64,000 bases of DNA from Silene latifolia (lineage: Eukaryota; Streptophyta; Magnoliopsida; Caryophyllales; Caryophyllaceae): assembly GCF_048544455.1 (NCBI RefSeq), contig NC_133538.1, positions 40,001,969 to 40,065,968 of the forward strand, given 5' to 3'. Position 1 is the first letter of the stretch. Every line of letters begins with the position of its first letter. This document shows positions 57,163-64,000 of this stretch, in pieces. The notes under the pieces are model-generated. The model was not told the DNA's origin. It saw only the letters and a list, made by a program, of their open reading frames with translations, and did no database searches. Both the position numbers and the translations under genes were made by a program.

Positions 57163-58512
57163 TATTGATGATTCTTTCATTGATGACTCCTTGATGATGT
57201 TGGAGACCAATACATCATGGTATGCCAACATAGCCAACTTTTTAGCTAGAAAAGAGTTACCACTCGACCTTTCATATCAACAAAAGAAGAAGTTCTTGCA
57301 TGATGCCAAGTTCTTCTTTTGGGATGATCCTTATTTGTTCAAACATTGCTCCGATGGGCTATTCCAGAGATGTGTCTCGCAATGGGATGTGAAAGGTGTG
57401 CTTGAAGGATGTCATTCTTCTCCTTATGGTGGTCATCATAGACCATCCAAGACCATTTCAAAGGTGTTGCAATCCGGTTTCTATTGGCCTACCATGTTCC
57501 GGGATGCTAAAAATTATGTGATGACATATGATGCTTGCCAAAGAACGGACTCGATTTCAAGAAGGCATAAGATACCTTTGAATGTTATCCTAGAAGTGGA
57601 GGTGTTTTATGTGTGGGGTATCGATTACCTAGGTCCGTTTCCTACATCTAAAGGTAATCGTTACATATTGGTTATCGTTGATTATGTCTCTAAATGGGTA
57701 GAGGCAATTGCTACTCCCACCAATGATGCCCGAGCCGTTATTAATTTGTTCAAAATGATCATTTTCCCAAGATTTGGCGTGCCTAGAGCGGTCATTAGTG
57801 ATTATGGTACTCACTTTGGTGAGAAACAACTTGGTGCATTGCTAGCAAAGTATGGGGTATCCCATAGAAGAGGCTTGGCCTATCATCCACAAACATGTGG
57901 CCAAGTAGAAGTTTCAAATCATGAGCTCAAGTCTATACTTGAGAAAGTTGTTGCCAAGTCAAGGAAAGATTGGAGGGTGAAGCTATATGACACCTTATGG
58001 GCCTATCATATACCGCATTCAAGACACCTATTAGTACCTCACCATATAGGTTAGTTTATAGAAAAGCTTGCCATCTACCGGTTAAGATGGAGCACAAGGC
58101 TTATTGGGCGGTCAAGGAACTTAATATGGATGCCAAGTTAAGCAGAGAAAAATGATTATTGCAACTCAATAAGCTTGATGAGTTCCGCTTACAAGCCTAT
58201 GAAAGTTCCCGTCTTTACAAAGAGAAGACAAAGAGGTGGCATGACAAGAAGATTCTCAAGAAAGAATTCAAAATCGGTGATAAGGTATTATTGTTCAATT
58301 CCCATTTCAAGCTTTTTCTGGGAAAGCTACGATCAAGGTGGCCTGGTCCGTTTAGCGTCACTAATGTCAACAAGTTTGGTTCCGTTGAAGTTATGACCAC
58401 CAATGGAGAAACGTTTAAAGCTAATGACCATCATTTGAAGGTCTATCATGATAGTGTGATCGTTGGAATTATAGAGGAGGTCTCCGTGAATCCTCTACAT
58501 ATGGAAGCATAA
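57163..58512 (+). pseudogene. Integrase of element H
   Basis: The frame resumes after the duplicated ATACC. The zinc region has [11 protein letters not shown] but its first cysteine is tyrosine (YDACQR). Catalytic blocks: [10 protein letters not shown] (first D), [13 protein letters not shown] (second D, with G changed to Y next to it) and [12 protein letters not shown] (E). A frame change at about 58050 and a stop at 58153 come before the C-terminal part (58159-58512: GDKVLLFNSHFKLF and RWPGPFSV). The 57104-57162 start of the open frame is LTR sequence of I and not part of the gene. Confidence 0.85.
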
Positions 58513-58819
58513 CTCATTCAAGCTTCCTACGTCGTGCGGGACGTAAAATAAGCGCTTCTCGTGAGGCAACCCATGGTTTTGTTTGCTTTTGTTTTTAGTT
58601 TTTGAACAATTTACTGTTTTCGTAGAATTATAAATAATTTCTAGACTAGTTGGTATTTTGAATTGTGATTCGTAGGTGTTTGAAGATGAGAAGAAGGCCA
58701 TTTGGAGGGTTAGCACGCTTCCCCATGCTAGGAACCCCGGTTGGGGTCGTCATTTTTAATTTTCGAGACAAGAATAAGAACTATGAAGGAAAAAAGTCAA
58801 AGCGGCAAGACTCGGTCAA

Positions 58820-58851
58820 CCCCGATCGGGGTGGGGCGTCCTCGATCGGGG
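58820..58851. promoter_or_regulatory. Palindromes upstream of ORF1 in element H
   Basis: CCCCGATCGGGG (58820-58831) is followed by CTCGATCGGGGT (58840-58851), and CCCCGGTTGGGG lies 80 bp before. The 12-mer is identical to the one upstream of the LTR TATA box. A weak TATA-like TTTTATTAAAA is at about 58876, followed by a pyrimidine-rich leader before ORF1. Confidence 0.45.
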
Positions 58852-59287
58852 TCGTGGGTATTTCCACTCGTGTGCTTTTATTAAAACACGGGACTTAGCT
58901 TTTGTTCCTCATTTTCTCTTCATCACCTCGACGGTACTACCTTCCCTTCTTCTCTCTATTTTCTTCATTTCTCACCTAAATCACAACCAAAAACCTCTTC
59001 CAACATCAAGAATTAATGGTTTGTTTATCCATTATCATCAACAAGTAAGTTTCTACTCTGTTTCTCTTTGATTTCATCCATTTAATCTCTTTAATTCCAA
59101 TTTCTCAAACTCTAAATCAATTTGGGGGTTTTTGATTTGTCACTTATTTATACTAGAAATTGGTTTTATAGTGTTCTATTATTGTTTGTAGGATGAATTA
59201 GTTCACTAATTTGTTCTATTATATTTGATTTGGATGATTACATGCTTGTTTTGAGTTGAAATTCTTGTCTTAAATTTCAGAAATTTA

Positions 59288-60864
59288 ATGGCACCTAAAA
59301 AGGGAAGCAAGCAAGGTCCTTCAAAGAGGATAAGGAGTGAACCAGAGGCATCCTATGCTGCGGAGGATGTCGAAATGCAAGAAACACCGGAATGGAATGA
59401 CCCGTCTTTCCTACAAGTCATCTTCAATAGAAAAAGACAATGGGAAAATTTGAGGTCTCTAAGGAGCAAGGGTATGAAAGCTACTAAATTCATTATTCAT
59501 ACTTCTTTAAAAAGCATTGGTCTAGACAAACATGTGAAATCTTTGTTTAAGAGTCTAGACATGAAACTTGCATATACTATGAACTATAAGACCTTACCTG
59601 AACTCACCCTTGAGTTCATTTGAATTTCATAAGTCGAAAAAGAAGGACTTTGTTTATAGTGTTAGTTTCCGGTTGTTTAGTGATGATTATAGGATGACTC
59701 TGAGTGCCTTTGCGGATATATTTAGCTTCAAACATGAGAACTTGCATATTGAGTCACCCGAGCATTTTAATCCAAGGAATACTTGGAATGCTATTTCCTG
59801 CCTCCCCTTTAAATATTGGAATCATGTGCCTCACCAATAAATTCACTACCCCGCCATTCGCATATGACAATGCTTCATGGGTTGGACCTTTTTGGTTATA
59901 AATGAGCCTCACTCGGTGTGGATGTTAGAGGTGGAAATATTTAATGCCTTTCTCAATGTTGATGGTGATGACAAATTGGGAATCAATCTCCCCTACCACT
60001 TTTCGGTTCATTTGACAAAACAATGCAATCAATCCACTAGCTCCATTGTGTTACATTGGGTGGGTTGATAACTAGGATTGCTACAAAGGTATGCCGGTTT
60101 AATCAAGAGACTACCCATTTGCGACCTTTGCTTTCAAAGGGGGAGGCTGGTGATGGACTAGATTATGAAGATTTCTCTCTTTGAATTGGTTTAGAAATTC
60201 TCACCCTAATATGATTTGGAAAATTGGTAAGAACGACTCAATTAGTATTCCGGGTGAAATTTCTAAACTAAAAGCTATTGTCCACCCAAAACCCCGCCAC
60301 GAGGGTACCCCGTTTAAAAGACCCACTTATCTCTTACCTTTAGGTGCGGAGACACCTAATGCACCCACTCTTGAGCATCATGAAAGACGTCAATCCTCTA
60401 ATGCTCCTCCTTCCACCTCTAGCAATGAGATGATGAATATGATGCGTGATTTAAGCTTTAATATGACCAACATGCAAAATGACCAAAGACTTGTCTTGCA
60501 CCCAATTTATAATCATTTTGCTAGGCAAGGAGTTATTCCACCCGAGGGCCCTCACCCCTCATTCTATAATTGGCCTGAGGGTGGGTATCCGTCATCTTCT
60601 GGTTTTGATGCAGGTACTTATGAGACCGGTCCGGACTATTGTGGTTCGGATTATGGAGGGGAGGCCATAGGTGGTGGTTATGGTGGATATGGAGGCTATA
60701 ATGGCTATGGAGGAGAGCCTACTAGGGGAAGGGATATCTATGGGCATGTCAATCCTTTTCAAGTTGGTGACCAAAGTGGAAGTTCTCATGATGGTGCGTC
60801 GGGATCCGGTAGAGATCAAACACCGAATGAAAAGTTGGGTTATAGCTTTTGGCCCTTTTCTTGA
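59288..60864 (+). pseudogene. Athila ORF1-like gene of element H, broken
   Basis: It starts at ATG 59288 (MAPKKGSKQGPSKRIRSEPE). The first part (59288-59623) aligns in pattern with ORF1 of I: a basic head, an acidic stretch, then KFIIHTSLKSIGL and LPELTLEF. A frameshift at about 59620 leads to FRLFSDDYRMTLSAFADIF, a further change at about 59840 to WMLEVEIFNAFLNVDG, and a last segment runs 60181-60864. The end is glycine/tyrosine-rich (YGGYGGYNGYGG) and unlike the acidic end of I. So the two genes are homologous at the start and differ at the C-terminus. Confidence 0.7.
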
Positions 60865-61600
60865 TGAAATGACGATTGAAAGGATCCCCCATATATATAC
60901 TAGCTTGGGGGAGGCTAGCTAGTTTAGTAAGTTTGCTTTCCTTTGCACTTTAGTTATATTTCCCGCATCCCATTAGATATAACCTCTTATCTTGCTTATT
61001 TATGTGCTTTGAGCCGTTCTTTGGGTTAGCTTGGATGATTTACATATTGGCACATGGAGGACAATTTTGTGTTTAGCTTGGGAGGGGATTGCATTTGCAT
61101 TTTAGTTAGCTTGCATTGTAGAAAATTCTGAAATTTTTTGAAAATTGTGTTTGCTTTTGCTTCTTATGCTTTACTTGGCCTACTTTTTGTCTTGGTAAAT
61201 TTGTTTATGCCCTATTGCATGCCCCAATGACAGCTTGATAACTAATGATTCTTTATTATTGACGAGATAATTGCATTCATGGGGATATCTTTACAAAGTA
61301 GCTAGGTGGAAGATGGAATTTGAACCAAATAGGCTTGATCTTGACTTTTTGCAAGCCACAATATGGTAAGGTAGAGCCTCCTTGGACCGATACATCTATA
61401 TCCGGTCTCACTTAGGTGAGTGTAGGTCTCCTTATTGTGTGTTATAACAATAACGTACAAGTATAGTTTTTATTTCATCTCTTTATAAGCATTACTTTCA
61501 TGATATGGTATGCATTTGAAGCCATTCACTTGACTATGTTGCCCATTTTTAGCCCCTTCATACACATGTTTAAAACATGCCTAGCTAAATTTTATACTTG
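60865..61600 (+). other. Non-coding 3' region of element H
   Basis: About 0.7 kb after ORF1 with no supported gene. The purine tract and LTR that should follow are absent. Confidence 0.5.
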
Positions 61601-61643
61601 CCTACCTTGTTAAGCTAGTTCTAAGTTATTGGTGTTAGGGTGC

Positions 61644-61907
61644 TCATTTAGGATATTCTTTGATCGTGTCATTGAGAGTTTGTGTGGAAACAGCCACCCG
61701 CGCCACGCGCACCCGTGCGTTGGTTTCGAGGCGGCGACACTTCTCCCATGGAACTCCGACGCGAGGCCGAGGCACGTCATCGGCCGTTGCCGATTTGAAA
61801 GGCATTGAAACCGGTGAAAGGTTTGACAAGCCTGCATTTGTGGAGTCGCCACCAATTTTTATGGAAATTGGAACCGTTCGAATACTTCGCGCCTTGTCAA
61901 GACACAA
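61644..61907 (-). other. GC-rich block with a possible short frame next to the J primer site
   Basis: An 87-codon open frame on the minus strand (PRPRVGVPWEKCRRLETNAR) stands out by its GC content from the AT-rich surroundings. It has the look of a conserved leader segment, but it covers the primer site and I cannot show that it is translated. Confidence 0.3.
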
Positions 61908-62535
61908 AGTAGTGACATGAACACTAAGAAATTTATTACCCTTAGCATTCTACGTCTAGAATGACTCTCGTGATGCCAATGAACACAGATGTTCACAGAG
62001 ATCTGGAGTAAGGGGTGAGGGTACGTATTAGGAAGCTCAATTATTTGAACACCTTATCCCGCACGCCTCGATAGTGGCCTTTACTAATGACCAGGGAAGT
62101 TGTTTATACTCGATATGTCGTCAGTTATATGCATGCAATGCAACATCCAACAAATTATTCCTGGCATGTGAGAATTTAACTAACTCGGTTGACAAGCAAT
62201 TTAGCAATTAATTGAGTTGAAGTTGGAGGTTAGATTAATTATATGTGATTTTGAAATAAATAAATCATGCATAATATGAAATAAATAAATAAATTACAAA
62301 AAGAAAAAAATTATAATTGAGTTACAATGGATAACTTGAATTTACGTCACAAGTACGCTCGAAAACAAAAGGATTTGAAAAGAAATAGAAAGAAAAGGTT
62401 GAAACTTACAATATGAAAATATCTCAAACTATTAGTGGCAATACAAATAATAGTCGGTTAAAGCCCTAAGACCTAAGCTACGTCTGAACGAAATGAGTTC
62501 AGAGGCAGAATCCACCTCAGAACAGGCGCAACAAC

Positions 62536-62563
62536 TGATGCGTCTCTTAGAAGAGGCGCATCA
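62536..62563. repeat. Inverted repeat with AAGAGGCGCA motif in J
   Basis: TGATGCGTCTCTT and AAGAGGCGCATCA (one mismatch) face each other around a 2-base centre. Further AGGCGCA units lie at about 62523-62530 and 63110-63150. Unlike in C, H and I, they lie downstream of the TATA box on the minus strand. Confidence 0.65.
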
Positions 62564-63604
62564 GACCGTGCGTCAATTCTTGGGTTGGGTTCTGAATGTG
62601 AAAGTCAGATTCGTTAAATCGCTATTGTTCGTTGGTTATTTAATGTTGATCATTGTTATACAACTCGAGTGAAGGTGACTTAATTATATTACATGCATAT
62701 GAAACCGTCACAAAGCAATAAAAGGATGAATTAAAATGAAATAAAACTAGTTAGTTATCATGCGATGTCGGAATTGATTTGTATACAAAACTTGAGTTAG
62801 AGACGAAATTGGAAAATAAAGATCGATGAAGAAACGGAATCAAAATCATATATCAAAGACGAATTCAAGGGACTTGATATGAACAAATCGAGCCTCTTAA
62901 ATCCGAGTTCGAATTTAATGACGAAAACCCGCAAATATTGGTTATAAGGGATTTAGGCTGGAAATAATTGAAAAGTATTAACAAAAACAAATTATGAATT
63001 AAAATATAAGAATTTTGAAAGAGAGAAAAGAGAAAACGAAAGACAGAGAATGAATATATACTCGAGAAAGAAGAAGAAAGGCAGCTGTAGAAAAGCAACC
63101 TCTGGAAGAGGCGCAACAAACGATGTGATCCTTCTAGAAGGCGCATCTGCTGATCCATTTCTTCTAGTACGTCTTTCGCTGCTGTTTTGAAAAATAGGTT
63201 TGAAAGAATGGTTTTGAAAACGGTTTTGAGCATACTTGTGATATAAATTCGTACATTAATTGGTGCAAAATAAAATACAATAAATAAAATTGTGATTTAT
63301 ACCCTCAGACTTACATGTTTGACAAAGCGAGATTAACTAAGTTGTCGTATTAGTGATTGCTCGACTCGATGTAATATGAAAGTGCACTCTTAAGAGGATC
63401 TAGAATAAATTGATTGAGTTGATGAAAGTGTAGTGGTCAAATTGGTCGGTCATGCAAATGTGTGTGGTATTCAGAATGATCTGAGCTTACGTGTTTGAGT
63501 AGATCAAGCACGTATGCGTCGAAAAGTAAGAGCGCGGTCTTAGAATGCAAAGGGAGAAGAGAAGGGCGGACACTCGCGTAAATAATATGTTAGGCAAAGG
63601 CCTC

Positions 63605-63612
63605 TATTTATA
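63605..63612 (-). promoter_or_regulatory. TATA box of the putative LTR J
   Basis: TATAAATA on the minus strand (AGTATAAATAGAGG), a good plant core promoter. It would drive leftward transcription toward the primer site at 61851. Confidence 0.5.
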
Positions 63613-64000
63613 CTAATCACGTGGAGGAATTATGGTAAAAGTAGGATTAGGAAAGAAATCAGGAAGAAATATGAAAACTGAAGAAATATGAAAACTTTCT
63701 CCATGAATGTTACTCATGAAGGGAGAAGTTTTGTTGACCTTATCAGTGCTAAGAAGCCTAGCATGCTTGAAAGATCCCTTTTGTGATCTTATATACGTCA
63801 AAGAGTAGGAACTTTGGGTTCCATCATGTCGTCAATCAGAATGGTATTACTCGAGTTGTCGAGGTATTATGATGATACATGGAATTTAGTGGGAGCTAAG
63901 GTGATGTTTCTTAGTCTAAATATGTGTTTGACATATTAGTGACTAGAAATATTCTCGGGTGAATACTTGAGAGTAGCATGGCGCTTCTTAAATATCCGGA

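Larger units (their letters stand above)
41772..61600 (+). mobile_element. Element H: Athila-type Ty3/Gypsy retrotransposon, 3' LTR missing
   Basis: A 5' LTR (41772-43664), an Asp-type primer site, gag, protease, reverse transcriptase, RNase H, integrase and an Athila ORF1-like gene are in the expected order. Element I interrupts it at 48078-57157 and a SINE sits in the LTR. No second LTR is found; after about 61200-61650 the sequence changes to element J, so the right edge is approximate. H begins inside the gag of D, so it inserted there. Every gene has stops or frameshifts. Confidence 0.85.
61600..64000 (-). mobile_element. Element J: Ogre/Tat-like leader and long LTR, incomplete
   Basis: On the minus strand TGGCGACTCCAC (complement of 61840-61851) resembles the primer site of Ogre-type Tat elements. 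To its right (about 61862 onward) lies AT-rich, non-coding sequence with a TATAAATA box on the minus strand (complement of 63605-63612), which fits a long 5' LTR that continues past the window. To its left only about 200-250 bp of leader remain before sequence assigned to H. The primer site and lineage are tentative; no gene is present to confirm them. Confidence 0.45.

Noticed and set aside
63613..63801. 62-codon frame near the TATA box of J
   Set aside because: Lies in the putative LTR upstream region, no family motif.
1..64000. A host cellular gene or a defence system
   Set aside because: All long frames with recognisable motifs belong to retroelements; I found no other conserved domain on either strand.

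Overview
The window is plant nuclear DNA, and almost all of it is LTR retrotransposons nested in one another. I see no ordinary cellular gene, no rRNA or tRNA gene and no bacterial operon. The evidence for a plant is the plant-specific lineages (Tat and Athila branches of Ty3/Gypsy, a Tekay/Del-like chromovirus end, Ty1/Copia Gag), TATAAATA promoters in every LTR, GT-AG introns, a tRNA-derived SINE and a Stowaway-like hairpin. Such layering is typical of heterochromatin in a repeat-rich dicot genome. The species cannot be fixed from the sequence; Caryophyllales is only a guess.

Elements are lettered left to right. A (1-2506, + strand) is the 3' end of a Tat element: a spliced antisense gene and its LTR. 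It abuts, and probably inserted into, the integrase of B (2507-6663, +), another Tat 3' end with its own antisense gene and LTR. An AT-rich stretch without genes follows (6664-9157); it holds a MITE-like hairpin and a possible Helitron 3' end. C (9158-12361, -) is a Tekay-like 5' LTR plus leader. D (- strand) is an old, decayed Tat element now in three pieces: 12362-13274, 24089-24132 and 38793-41771. It was broken by two insertions only 34 bp apart. E (13275-24088, -) is a complete but defective Tat element with target-site duplication (TSD) GTATC. F (24133-38792, -) is a Copia-type element with TSD TGGAA; it encodes only Gag and carries a relative, G (26807-32732, -), with TSD TCAAT. H (41772 to about 61600, +) is a decayed Athila element that starts inside D's gag. 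Its 5' LTR holds a SINE, and its RNase H/integrase interval holds I (48078-57157, +), a pol-less Athila-type element with TSD ATACC. J (about 61600-64000, -) looks like an Ogre/Tat leader and long LTR.

The inferred order of events is: D oldest; then C, E, F and H into or against D; G into F; I and the SINE into H; and A into B. Only the two ORFs of I are long and uninterrupted. The pol genes of D, E and H carry stops, frameshifts or lost catalytic residues. F, G and I have no pol, so if they moved recently they used enzymes from elsewhere.

The most interesting signals are four. First, clusters of short GC-rich palindromes, each with its own sequence, occur in unrelated elements (C, H, I, and differently in J). 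In H and I they sit both upstream of the LTR TATA box and again upstream of the accessory ORF1; in I the second site is followed by its own TATA box. Second, an antisense gene with conserved exon-intron structure occurs in A, B and E. Third, F and G form a Gag-only Copia family with an apparent intron after the zinc knuckle. Fourth, I is an intact two-gene element lacking pol.
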